Shown piece by piece: positions 50,878 to 58,698 of a stretch of DNA of 64,000 nt. The DNA lies in NCBI GenBank assembly GCA_020161655.1, contig JAIUPC010000007.1:1-64000 (forward strand), read 5' to 3'. The DNA comes from Pseudomonadota bacterium (GTDB lineage: Bacteria; Pseudomonadota; Alphaproteobacteria; Rhodobacterales; Rhodobacteraceae). How positions within the stretch are numbered: position 1 is the stretch's first letter; every line of letters starts with the position of its first letter. Under the pieces are notes generated by a model that had not been told where the DNA came from, searched no databases, and was given only the letters and a program-made list of their open reading frames with translations. Made by a program: the position numbers and the translations under genes.

Positions 50878-51282
50878 ATGACCAACACGACCGACGGGAT
50901 CGAAGACGATCGTCCGCTGAAACCGGCTGCGCTCCGCGGCTGGCGCCGCCGCTGCCCCGCCTGCGGCGAAGGCAAGCTTTTTGACGGCTACCTCAAGGTG
51001 CGCGACCGCTGCCAGAGCTGCGGCGAGGATCTGACCCACGCCCGCGCCGACGACGGCCCTGCCTACCTGACCATCCTCATCGTCGGGCACCTGATGGCGC
51101 CGCTCATCATGTGGGCCTTCGTCGCCTGGCGGCCCGATCCGGTCGTCCTTGCGAGCGTCTTCTCGGTCGGCTGCATCGCCGCCTCGCTCTACCTCCTGCC
51201 ACGCCTGAAGGGGGCCATCGTCGGCTACCAATGGGCCAAGCGGATGCACGGCTTCGGCAGCCCGCCGCCGGTCCATGACTGA
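50878..51282 (+). CDS. DUF983 family membrane protein
   Basis: The 134-aa protein has CPACGEGKLF and RCQSCGEDL, two CxxC pairs that form a zinc-ribbon-like knuckle, followed by two membrane segments (YLTILIVGHLMAPLIMWAFV and VVLASVFSVGCIAASLYLL). This is the standard DUF983 layout. Function unknown. Its end overlaps the Nudix gene by eight bases. Confidence 0.9.
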   Translation: MTNTTDGIEDDRPLKPAALRGWRRRCPACGEGKLFDGYLKVRDRCQSCGEDLTHARADDGPAYLTILIVGHLMAPLIMWAFVAWRPDPVVLASVFSVGCIAASLYLLPRLKGAIVGYQWAKRMHGFGSPPPVHD

Positions 51283-51958
51283 CGCCCACCAGCCCATCCG
51301 CGACGCGGCGACGGTGATCCTTGTCCGCAAGGACGGGCCGGCGCCCGCCGTCCTCATGGGCCAGCGCGGCGAAGCTGCGGCCTTCATGCCGAGCAAATAC
51401 GTCTTCCCCGGCGGCGCGCTTGATGCGGGCGACGCCTCGGTGCCACTGGCGGGCGGGCTTCGCGCGGAATGTCAGGCCCGGCTCGACCTGCCGCCGGGAG
51501 GTGCCGGCCAGAGCGCCGCCCTCGCCGCCGCCGCGATCCGCGAGTTGTGGGAGGAGACAGGCCTTCGTCTCGGCCGCCCCGGCACATGGCCCGGCACGCC
51601 GCCCGCCGACTGGAAGGGTTTCGCCGCCACCGGCCTTGTCCCCGACGCCAGCACCTTGCGCTTTCTCTTCCGCGCCATCACGCCGCCCGGCCGCCCGCGC
51701 CGCTTCGATGCGCGCTTCTTCCTCGCCGATGCCGCCGATCTAATCGGCGACCCCGATGATTTCTCTGCCGCGTCGGACGAGCTGTCGCATCTGCACTGGG
51801 TGCCGCTCAATGAGGCGCGGAACCTCAACCTGCCCTTCATCACCGAGGTCGTCCTCGGCGAAGCCGCCGCCCATCTCGCCGAAGACCGGCTTGACCGCGA
51901 CGGCGTGGCCTTCTTCGACAATTCGACCGACCGCCCGGCGTTTCGGCGGTTGCGCTGA
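51275..51958 (+). CDS. Nudix-family hydrolase
   Basis: The 227-aa protein has the Nudix box with an insertion: PGGALDAGD is separated by about 38 residues from AAIRELWEETGL, which holds the metal-binding REXXEE core. The insertion places it with the larger CoA-diphosphatase/NUDT19-like subgroup. It overlaps DUF983 and is probably co-transcribed. Substrate unknown. Confidence 0.87.
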   Translation: MTDAHQPIRDAATVILVRKDGPAPAVLMGQRGEAAAFMPSKYVFPGGALDAGDASVPLAGGLRAECQARLDLPPGGAGQSAALAAAAIRELWEETGLRLGRPGTWPGTPPADWKGFAATGLVPDASTLRFLFRAITPPGRPRRFDARFFLADAADLIGDPDDFSAASDELSHLHWVPLNEARNLNLPFITEVVLGEAAAHLAEDRLDRDGVAFFDNSTDRPAFRRLR

Positions 51959-51999
51959 GCTGTTTACTTCTTACGAGAGATAGCACTGCCTCCGCCCGG

Positions 52000-52072
52000 G
52001 ACGCCCAAAGCGTTCCGGGCCGCGCCGCCCGCCCCCCGGGGCGGCGCGATGGCGCCACCCCGCAGGCAGCGC
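52000..52072. repeat. GC-rich ~70-bp repeat, inverted relative to 58591-58665 (copy 1)
   Basis: Read on the minus strand this stretch gives GCGGGGTGGCGCCATCGCG, CCGCCCCGGGGGGCGGG, GGCGCGGCCCGG and GCTTTGGGCG in that order. The same blocks in the same order, with few changes, occur on the plus strand at 58591-58665. The arms pair into a long hairpin. It lies between convergent Nudix and EamA genes. Confidence 0.7.
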
Positions 52073-52115
52073 ACCCCTCTGTTTCACTTGTGAACCAAGT
52101 AAAAGGCGAAAAGCC

Positions 52116-53009
52116 TCAAGCCGCCGCGAGGACGAGGGCGATCACCGACACGACGACCAGCGCGATCCCCAGCGCCTCGCGCGGGCGCAGCCTCTCGCGG
52201 AAGAAGAGGACGGAGGCGGCCATGGTGAAGACGATCTCCACCTGCCCCAAAGCCCGCACATAGGCGGCATTCTGCAGCGCGAAGGCGGCGAACCAGCCCA
52301 TCGACCCCATGACCCCCGTGACCCCGACCGGCAGCGTCCGCCGCCAGAGGCCAAGCACCCGCCCCGCCTCACCGGGCTCGCGCCAGCCAAGCCAGAGAAG
52401 CATCAGCACGGTCTGAAGGCAGGTCGTCGCCGCCAGCGCCACGACGGCGCGCAGAAGGAAGGGCAGCGGCTCAAGCGCCAGCGTCGCCCCCCGGTAGCCG
52501 ATGGCCGACAGCCCGAAAAGCGCGCCCGCTATGGTGCCGTAGAGCGCCGCCCGCCCGAAGACCCGCGCCCCCGGTTCGGGGGATTTCGAGATGAGCATCA
52601 GCCCGGCAAAGCCGATCCCGATGGCAATCCAGCCCGCCGCCGAGATCCGTTCGGAAAGGATCAGCGCCGAAAAGGCCGCGACCTGCACGGTTTCGGTCTT
52701 GGTGAAGGCGATGCCGACGGCGAAGTTCCTGAGCGAGAAGAGCGCGACGGTCAGGAAGGTCGCCACGATCTGCCCGACCGCGCCGAGAAGGATGAAGCCC
52801 CAGAACGAAGGCCCAAGGTCCGGCAGCGCCAGCCCCGTTGCCACCAACCCCGCCACCGCCGCCGTCAGTGCGATAGGGGCCGCGAAGAGGAACCGGGCAA
52901 AGGTCGCGCCTCCGGTGGAAAGCCCGATCCCCTTCAACTGCTTTTGCAGCACGAAGCGCAGCGTCTGCACGGCGGCGGCAAAGAGGGTGAAGGCGACCCA
53001 GAGGCTCAT
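52116..53009 (-). CDS. EamA/DMT-family transporter
   Basis: The 297-aa protein has about ten membrane segments in two EamA repeats (MSLWVAFTLFAAAVQTLRF at the start, GWIAIGIGFAGLMLIS at the end of repeat one). The ATG at 53009 follows AGAAGGG; the longer frame would be translated from the C-rich repeat. DMT exporters move amino acids, nucleosides or other small metabolites. Substrate unknown. Confidence 0.86.
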   Translation of the reverse strand: MSLWVAFTLFAAAVQTLRFVLQKQLKGIGLSTGGATFARFLFAAPIALTAAVAGLVATGLALPDLGPSFWGFILLGAVGQIVATFLTVALFSLRNFAVGIAFTKTETVQVAAFSALILSERISAAGWIAIGIGFAGLMLISKSPEPGARVFGRAALYGTIAGALFGLSAIGYRGATLALEPLPFLLRAVVALAATTCLQTVLMLLWLGWREPGEAGRVLGLWRRTLPVGVTGVMGSMGWFAAFALQNAAYVRALGQVEIVFTMAASVLFFRERLRPREALGIALVVVSVIALVLAAA

Positions 53010-53071
53010 GCGCCCTTCTGGCATGGCACCGGGCGAAGGAAAAGACCGGGGAGGAAGCGGCCATGGGCCGG

Positions 53072-53111
53072 GCGCTTCCCCTCCCCTCGTGGGAGGGGGC
53101 AGGGGAGGGGG
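53072..53111 (+). repeat. C-rich palindromic repeat (copy 1)
   Basis: GCGCTTCCCCTCCCC is followed by TCGTGGGAGGGGGCAGGGGAGGGG. The arms form overlapping hairpins. A copy with only a few changes lies at 55231-55270 in the same orientation. It sits between the EamA and desaturase genes. Confidence 0.7.
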
Positions 53112-53127
53112 CGGGCCGAAGCGCCCC

Positions 53128-54021
53128 TCAGCCCTGCGGCCGCAAGGGATGCGGCACCGGGTCCTTGGTGCGGAAAAGATACTTGCGGAAAATCTCGCCG
53201 TAGGAGCCATAGCGATAACCGTCGTTCCGGCGCAGGTATTCCTCGCGGTTCTCGGCATAAAGCGCGGGGAGCCGGTACCAGGCGACCTTGGGCTTTGCGT
53301 GATGAACGACGTGGAAGCTATTGTTCAGAAAGAGGAACGACATCAGCCCCTGCCCTTCGACCACCACCGACCGCCCCCGCGCCATCTCATGCGCGCGGTG
53401 TTCGAGGAACGTCCGTATCTTCAGGATCGAAAGGCCGAGATAGGCTGCGATCAGGTATAGCCACCACGGCACCTCAGCCGCGCGCAGCCACAGCGTCACC
53501 GGCACCATCCCGGCGAGATGCAGCACCCAGTCGCGCAGGATCGCCCGGTCACCGGCAAGGATCGCGCGGGTATCGCCCTTCACCAGCGCAATGACCGACA
53601 AGGCCGGCCCGATCAGCATCCGCCCCAGAAGCGTGTTGTTGGCGCAGAGCATCACCCGCTTCCAGCGGGGCAGCACCGCCCAGACCTTCGGGTCAAGGAA
53701 GTTCGATTCCGGGTCGTCATAGGGATCGGTCAGGAACTCGTCGCGGTGATGCGCCAGATGCAGGTCGCGGAAGCGCCCGTAAGGGTAGGCAAGCCCGATG
53801 GGGAAGAAGACCAGCGCCTCGTTCAGCGCGCGACTGCCGAACGGATGACCGTGCAGCACCTCATGCTGGAGCGAGGAATGGAGCGTGATCGCCAGAACCA
53901 GCACAACGAAACCCAGAAGCGGGAAGATCGCGTAAAGCACCGTCGTCGCCAGCATCCAGACGCCGTAGCAAAGCGCCACCAGTGCCAGCGTCGGCCACTC
54001 GATTTCGCGTCCTTCAAACAT
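53128..54021 (-). CDS. Fatty acid desaturase family protein
   Basis: The 297-aa membrane protein has the three histidine boxes HEVLHGH, HLAHH and HVVHH that hold the di-iron centre. About four membrane helices are visible. The start at 54021 (MFEGREIEW) overlaps the end of the DUF2061 gene. Resemblance is to the beta-carotene/rhizobitoxine-type desaturase group; the substrate is probably a membrane acyl lipid or a carotenoid-like molecule. Confidence 0.88.
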   Translation of the reverse strand: MFEGREIEWPTLALVALCYGVWMLATTVLYAIFPLLGFVVLVLAITLHSSLQHEVLHGHPFGSRALNEALVFFPIGLAYPYGRFRDLHLAHHRDEFLTDPYDDPESNFLDPKVWAVLPRWKRVMLCANNTLLGRMLIGPALSVIALVKGDTRAILAGDRAILRDWVLHLAGMVPVTLWLRAAEVPWWLYLIAAYLGLSILKIRTFLEHRAHEMARGRSVVVEGQGLMSFLFLNNSFHVVHHAKPKVAWYRLPALYAENREEYLRRNDGYRYGSYGEIFRKYLFRTKDPVPHPLRPQG

Positions 54022-54217
54022 GGCGCCCCCAGGCAATCCGCGCCCAGACGCGCTCATAGATCAGGTAGACGACGAAACCGATGACCGTGTTCAGAACCGC
54101 GAGCGCGCCGCCGACAGTCGCCGAACCGGTCAGGAGAAAGCCGGTCAGCGTCATGGAAACAAGGCCGAGCGCATTCCACAAAACCGCTTTCAGAACAGAG
54201 CGTTTGGTCGTTTCCAT
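54014..54217 (-). CDS. DUF2061 family small membrane protein
   Basis: The 67-aa protein (METTKRSVLKAVLWNALGLV) has two hydrophobic segments and YERVWARIAWGR, as in DUF2061. Started at 54217; a longer frame to 54292 is open but lacks family match. The coding region overlaps the desaturase start by eight bases, implying coupled translation and perhaps a joint membrane role. Confidence 0.8.
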   Translation of the reverse strand: METTKRSVLKAVLWNALGLVSMTLTGFLLTGSATVGGALAVLNTVIGFVVYLIYERVWARIAWGRHV

Positions 54218-54313
54218 CACATCATTCCCCTGCCACCAGCTAATGCCTGAAGGGGGTGAAACCGAATTCTGAATATGATTAACAAAAGTCACGTTCGGTG
54301 ATATTTATCTTCC

Positions 54314-55177
54314 ATGCGTACAAATATCGACAAACGTGATCGCGCCACCCAGTTCCGTGACCGGCTTTCCCGGTCACTCGCCGACCGCGGCATGACCCAG
54401 AGCGGTCTTGCCCGCGCCGTGGGCGTCGACCGCTCCACCATCTCGCAGCTTCTCGGCGATCAGGGCGCGCGGCTGCCGAACGCGCAGGTGGTCGCGGAAT
54501 GTGCCGCCGCCCTTGGCGTTTCCGCCGACTGGCTCCTCGGCCTCAGCGAAAGGCCCGAACGGCTGGCGGACCTTCTGGCCACCTCGCTGACCATGACCGA
54601 GGCGCCCCGCGCGTTGATCGACGAGACGATCTTCGCCTGGCATCAGGAGGCGGCCGGCTACAAGATCCGCCACGTTCCGGCGACGCTGCCCGACATGCTC
54701 AAGACCCGCGAGATGCTGCGCTGGGAATATGAGCCGCAGCTTGGCCGCACCGCCGAACAGGCCATCGGCGCCAGCGAGGACCGCCTCTCATGGATGCGCC
54801 ACTCCGGCTCCGACTACGAGATCGCCCTGCCCCAGCACGAGCTTCGCGCCTTCGTCCGGGCCGAAGGCTATTACGCCGGCCTGCCGCCCGCGATCCGGCG
54901 CGACCAGATTGACCGCCTGAGCGAGCTTTACCGCCAACTCTACCCCGCACTCCGCATCTATGTCTTCGACGCGCGCCGGGTCTTTTCCGCCCCCGTCACC
55001 GTCTTCGGCCCCCTCCTCGCCGTCCTCTACCTCGGCCGCCACTACATCGCCTTCCGCGATACCGCGCGTGTCGCCGGCTTCTCGGGCCATTTCGACTGGC
55101 TGGTGCGCGAGGCCGAAACCGGCGCACGGGATTTCGGGCAGGTGCTTTCCGCACTGGCGGCCGAAGCGGGGCTTTGA
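54314..55177 (+). CDS. XRE-family transcriptional regulator with large C-terminal domain
   Basis: The 287-aa protein has an N-terminal Cro/CI helix-turn-helix (LADRGMTQSGLARAVGVDRSTISQLLG) and a roughly 200-residue C-terminal domain (YEPQLGRTAEQAIGASEDRLSWM onward) with no known catalytic motif. Divergent from the DUF2061-desaturase pair; it may control that pair from the 97-base AT-rich shared upstream region. The effector is unknown. Confidence 0.82.
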   Translation: MRTNIDKRDRATQFRDRLSRSLADRGMTQSGLARAVGVDRSTISQLLGDQGARLPNAQVVAECAAALGVSADWLLGLSERPERLADLLATSLTMTEAPRALIDETIFAWHQEAAGYKIRHVPATLPDMLKTREMLRWEYEPQLGRTAEQAIGASEDRLSWMRHSGSDYEIALPQHELRAFVRAEGYYAGLPPAIRRDQIDRLSELYRQLYPALRIYVFDARRVFSAPVTVFGPLLAVLYLGRHYIAFRDTARVAGFSGHFDWLVREAETGARDFGQVLSALAAEAGL

Positions 55178-55230
55178 CGCAGCGTTTTGAGGCAGTACCG
55201 GTTCAGCCCGGTTCGCCTCGCCGCCCCTGA

Positions 55231-55319
55231 GGCGCTTCCCCTCCCCTTGTGGGAGGGGTCAGGGGAGGGGTTTGCGACGCCCCCACCCCATCCCTCCCCA
55301 CAAAGGGGGAGGGAGTCGC
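55231..55319 (+). repeat. C-rich palindromic repeat (copy 2) followed by a compound inverted repeat
   Basis: The first 40 bases repeat the element at 53072 (GCGCTTCCCCTCCCC plus TTGTGGGAGGGG plus AGGGGAGGGG). It continues to an 8-bp stem CCCTCCCC...GGGGAGGG (55292-55313) enclosed by GCGAC...GTCGC (55274-55319). The stretch fills most of the 291-base gap between the XRE and PACE genes and could end transcription in both directions. Confidence 0.68.
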
Positions 55320-55468
55320 CTTGGCCTGCCTGTCGAGCAAACAATAGCGCTCTCGCCACCCCCTTGCCCCTCCCCTCCCCGGCCCTATATTGGGGCGAAG
55401 CGAGGACGGCCTCCCCCAAGCCAAGGGAACAGTCACCGGGACGGCCCGGCATCTGAACGGGGCTTCCC

Positions 55469-55897
55469 ATGCGCAATACTTCCGACCGTATCCGTCACGC
55501 GATTTCCTTCGAGGTGATCGGCCTGATCCTCATCACCCCTCTCGGCGCCCTCGCCTTCGACAAGCCGATCGAGGCGATCGGCGTCGTGGCCTTTGTCAGC
55601 GCCACCATCGCCACCGGCTGGAACTACCTCTACAACCTGATCTTCGACCACGCGCTCCTGCGGCTCAGAGGGGCGGTGCAGAAGACTGTGCCGATCCGGG
55701 TGATCCACGCCATCCTTTTCGAGGCCGGGCTGCTCCTCGTCCTCCTGCCGTTCATCGCCTGGTATCTCGGCGTCTCGCTCTTGGAGGCCTTCCTGATGGA
55801 TGTCTCCTTTGCGGTCTTCTACCTCGTCTATGCCTTCGTCTTTAACTGGGCCTATGACGTGATCTTCCCGGTTCCCCAAGGTAACAAGCCAACCTAA
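55469..55897 (+). CDS. PACE-family efflux transporter (AceI-like)
   Basis: The 142-aa protein has two bacterial transmembrane pair repeats, each starting with a charged RxRHAIxFE-like motif (SDRIRHAISFEVIGLIL and IRVIHAILFEAGLLLVL). Four membrane segments in all. The PACE family exports biocides such as chlorhexidine and possibly natural polyamines. No regulator is directly adjacent. Confidence 0.86.
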   Translation: MRNTSDRIRHAISFEVIGLILITPLGALAFDKPIEAIGVVAFVSATIATGWNYLYNLIFDHALLRLRGAVQKTVPIRVIHAILFEAGLLLVLLPFIAWYLGVSLLEAFLMDVSFAVFYLVYAFVFNWAYDVIFPVPQGNKPT

Positions 55898-55997
55898 CGC
55901 GGGGCACCCGTGCCGCACTCCCTCCCCTGCGAGGGATCAAGCGCGGCGCAGCCCTGTCTTGCTGCACGGCGCAAAATCGAAACTCAGGCCGGGGATG

Positions 55998-56465
55998 CTA
56001 GCCCGCAAGCTTCGCGAAGGCTTTCGAGACGCTGTCGCCGCGCGAGATGTTGTCCTTTTCGCTGGTGTAGTAGTCGTTCTTGGTGGGCTTGGTCTTGTCA
56101 TAGTGAACGGACCACAGCGTCCAGATCTGCTTGTCCGCGCCGAGATACCATTTCCAGCAATCCGTTGATGCGTCCCAGTCGGTCTTCAGCACCTTGACCG
56201 TCATGCAGACCTCGTTGCCCTTGGTCCGCCATTCGCCCTGATAGGCACGCCTGGTGCCGTTCTCTTCAGTGAAGATGCCCTTGACCGTGCCGTCCGGAGC
56301 AAAGAAGGCGGTCGAGTTATCCCACTTCGCGGTATTGCCGCTGTAGAGAGCGCTGAGCGACTTCGCGGCAATCGGCTTGGCGTCTTTCGGCAAAGGCTCA
56401 GCGAGGGTGGTTGTGGCGAGACTGGCTGCACCCGCAAGTGCGACGAAAACAGGAATTGATTTCAT
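55998..56465 (-). CDS. Secreted DUF995-like protein
   Basis: The 155-aa protein has a signal peptide (MKSIPVFVALAGAASLATTTLA) and a small domain containing LSALYSGNTAKWDNSTAFFAPDGTVKGIF, read in parts, with a paired Cys-Trp-Lys-Trp-Tyr segment. It matches the DUF995 pattern as I recall it. Start at 56465; the longer frame adds basic unrelated residues. Function unknown, probably periplasmic. Confidence 0.65.
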   Translation of the reverse strand: MKSIPVFVALAGAASLATTTLAEPLPKDAKPIAAKSLSALYSGNTAKWDNSTAFFAPDGTVKGIFTEENGTRRAYQGEWRTKGNEVCMTVKVLKTDWDASTDCWKWYLGADKQIWTLWSVHYDKTKPTKNDYYTSEKDNISRGDSVSKAFAKLAG

Positions 56466-56589
56466 TGGATTCCCCATGAGTTGAAATGCAGTCAACAAAA
56501 ACAATCGGCGCTTGGGGCCGCAACGCGCGCCCATGATCGCCGCCGTGAAGCTTACCTCAAATCGTTGAAGATTGCATGGCCCGAACAGG

Positions 56590-56973
56590 CTAACCACGCG
56601 CCGACCGCGCCAGCGCCTGAAGCACGCGGATCGCCGCCTCCGCCTGCGCTTCCGGCACGAAGACATGGTCATGCATATAGGCGGCAACGACATTCGCCGG
56701 GATGCCCTCGTCCGCCAGCGCCGAAGCCACCGCCGCCGTCAGGCCGACGCCTTCCAGCGCCGAGTTCACCTGCAGCGTGATGAGGCGCATCCGCGGACCG
56801 GCGCCGGGCGCTTCCTCGGCGGGCAGGACCAGGGACAGGCCCTCCGCTTCGCGGAACATGGCGATGGCGCGGGCGATCATCGCCTCCTCCGCGCCGGTGA
56901 CAAAGACGAAAGCGCCGGGGCGGAGGTCGGGCGCCATGCCGGCGATCATCTCTTTCCTGCCGCTGACAGCCAT
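56590..56973 (-). CDS. ACT-domain protein (DUF2241-like)
   Basis: The 127-aa protein has RPGAFVFVTGAEEAMIARA and a compact C-terminal ACT-type repeat (LITLQVNSALEGVGLTAAVASALADEGIPANVVAAYMHDHVFVP, read in parts). Such proteins bind small molecules and appear alone in many alphaproteobacteria. No enzyme partner is adjacent. Confidence 0.78.
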   Translation of the reverse strand: MAVSGRKEMIAGMAPDLRPGAFVFVTGAEEAMIARAIAMFREAEGLSLVLPAEEAPGAGPRMRLITLQVNSALEGVGLTAAVASALADEGIPANVVAAYMHDHVFVPEAQAEAAIRVLQALARSARG

Positions 56974-56976
56974 GTC

Positions 56977-57468
56977 TCAGACCGGGCTCAGGCCGGCGGG
57001 ATCGTAGCCGTTGAAGCGCAGGACATCGCGCGCCGCCCGCATCAGGTCCTCGCGCACCCCCGGCGTCCGTGACAGGACGCGGGCGAACTGGCCCGTGGGC
57101 GTACCGATCACCGCCACCCGGTAATCCGCATCGACCCAGAGCACCCAGAGCTGTTCCTCCCCCCGCGTGATCCGCCCCGGCCCGCTGATCGTCGCCGTTT
57201 CGGCAAAGGCGCGCGCGCCCATCGGGCCGCAGCGGGTGCCGGTGACGTTGTAGCCCGCCTGCCCGGTCCTGACCCAGGTCTCAGTGAGGGGACCGCAGCG
57301 CGCCTCGCTGCCATAAGCCGCGACGACATGCCAGACATCGGCGAAACGCGCCTGATCGAAGGCCGCCGCCGAGGAAATCGGCGTCCCGGCATTCCTCAGT
57401 CCCTGCGGCGCCGGCGCGCAGGCGGAAAGTACCGCGGCGGCAAGGACAAGGCTGGCACAAAGACGCAT
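56977..57468 (-). CDS. Lipoprotein, lipocalin-like
   Basis: The 163-aa precursor has a signal with lipobox LSAC (MRLCASLVLAAAVLSACAP), so it should be lipid-modified at C17. FDQARFADVWHVVAAYG resembles the GxWYxVA start of lipocalins. TRCGPMGARAF and other cysteines follow. It starts 98 bases from the divergent AraC-type gene and ends three bases before the ACT gene's start. Ligand unknown. Confidence 0.72.
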   Translation of the reverse strand: MRLCASLVLAAAVLSACAPAPQGLRNAGTPISSAAAFDQARFADVWHVVAAYGSEARCGPLTETWVRTGQAGYNVTGTRCGPMGARAFAETATISGPGRITRGEEQLWVLWVDADYRVAVIGTPTGQFARVLSRTPGVREDLMRAARDVLRFNGYDPAGLSPV

Positions 57469-57565
57469 CGGCAGGCTCCAAATCAGTCGGCGCACATTCT
57501 GCCACCGCGTTGCCGGGCGCAAGCGCCGCTTGCCGGGGGCATCTTGACGCAATACGAAAGGCTTG

Positions 57566-58543
57566 ATGAAAAGCGAAAAGCCCCTCTTTGCTGCCGATGC
57601 AGCACCCCTGACGGTCGCGGTCCTCGTCATGGCCGAGACCAACCTCTTTTCCCTCGCCGCCGCCGTCGATCCGATGCGCGCCGCCAATCGCCGGGCGGGG
57701 CGCGAGCTCTTCCTCTGGCGCTATGTCTCGGCGGAAGGCGGCCCGGTGCCGCTGACCGCCGGCTTCACCATCCCGACCGAGGCGCTGACCGACCGGACCG
57801 AGGCCGATCTTCTGATGCTCCTCGCCGGGTTCCGGCTGATGGAGCAGGCGACGCCCGCGCTTCTCGCCCGGCTCCGCCGCCTCGCCCCGCGCCTCAGGGG
57901 CATGGCGGGCATCGACGGCGGCAGCTGGTTTCTGGCGCTGGCCGGGCTTCTCGACGGACAAGCCGCGACGGTCCATTGGGAAGACCTCGAAAGCTTCGCG
58001 ACCCGCTTCCCGGCGATCGAGACGCGGGCCGACCGCTATGTCATCTCTGGCCGCTACATCACCACCGGCGGGGCGGCACCCTGCCTTGACATGATGCTCG
58101 ACCTCATCGGCGCACGCTGGGGCATGGAACTGGCGCTGCGCGTTGCCGGCGCCTTCGTCTATGCGCCTTACCAGACCGGCGCCCAACCGCAGCAATCGGT
58201 CCCCGCCGCCCGCATCGCCCGCGCCGATCCCGCCCTTGGCGCGGCCATCGCGCTGATGGAAGCGGGGCTTGAGGACCCAGCCCCGATTGCCGACATCGCC
58301 GGGCGCATCGGCCTGTCGCAACGGCGGCTCGAGATGCTCTTCGCCGACCGGCTCGGCACCAGTCCGGGGCGCTTCTTCCTTGACCTGAGGCTCGACGAGG
58401 CGCGGCGGCTTGTCACCGACACGCGGCTCCCTTTGCAGGAAGTCGCGCTCCGCACCGGGTTTTCCGGGCAGGTGACGTTTGCGCGCGCTTTCCGCGCCCG
58501 TTTCGGCGCGGCGGCCTCGGCGCTCCGGCGCGGCGCGGGGTAG
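57566..58543 (+). CDS. GlxA-family transcriptional regulator (DJ-1/PfpI domain plus AraC helix-turn-helix)
   Basis: The 325-aa protein has an N-terminal DJ-1/PfpI-like domain (VAVLVMAETNLFSLAAAVDPMRAANRRAG) and a C-terminal AraC pair of helix-turn-helix motifs (LSQRRLEMLFADRLGTSPGRFFLDLRLDEARRL, then VALRTGFSGQVTFARAFRARFG). The family regulates betaine, carnitine and choline catabolism (GbdR, CdhR) among others. The ATG at 57566 is preferred to an adjacent TTG. The TAG stop forms the first bases of a palindromic repeat. Confidence 0.9.
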   Translation: MKSEKPLFAADAAPLTVAVLVMAETNLFSLAAAVDPMRAANRRAGRELFLWRYVSAEGGPVPLTAGFTIPTEALTDRTEADLLMLLAGFRLMEQATPALLARLRRLAPRLRGMAGIDGGSWFLALAGLLDGQAATVHWEDLESFATRFPAIETRADRYVISGRYITTGGAAPCLDMMLDLIGARWGMELALRVAGAFVYAPYQTGAQPQQSVPAARIARADPALGAAIALMEAGLEDPAPIADIAGRIGLSQRRLEMLFADRLGTSPGRFFLDLRLDEARRLVTDTRLPLQEVALRTGFSGQVTFARAFRARFGAAASALRRGAG

Positions 58544-58567
58544 GATGGGCAATATTGCCCATCCTAC
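58540..58567 (+). repeat. Perfect palindrome starting at the stop codon of the GlxA-type gene
   Basis: TAGGATGGGCAAT is followed directly by its exact complement, 28 bp including the flanking G and C. The first TAG is the stop codon of the regulator gene. The same 10-bp arms with a different loop occur at the metG stop codon (62874-62897). It can act as a transcription terminator or a mobile-repeat copy. Confidence 0.8.
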
Positions 58568-58590
58568 GGGATAGTTGGCGCAACGAAGGG

Positions 58591-58665
58591 CAGCGCCGGC
58601 CCGCGGGGTGGCGCCATCGCGCCGCCCCGTGGGGGCGGGTCGGCGCGGCCCGGTCGCTTTGGGCG
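58591..58665. repeat. GC-rich ~70-bp repeat (copy 2)
   Basis: Blocks GCGGGGTGGCGCCATCGCG, CCGCCCCGTGGGGGCGGG, GGCGCGGCCCGG and GCTTTGGGCG appear in order; the inverted copy is at 52000-52072. It lies between the GlxA-type gene and the convergent aldo/keto reductase gene, the same convergent setting as copy 1. Confidence 0.7.
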
Positions 58666-58698
58666 ACCGAGCGACGGCAAGACCTGCGCCAGCCTTCC

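Noticed and set aside
48589..51282. An 897-codon plus-strand frame across the ECF/EF-hand genes
   Set aside because: Only its last 134 codons (from 50878) match a family (DUF983). The earlier part is opposite well-supported minus-strand genes and Pro/Arg/His-rich.
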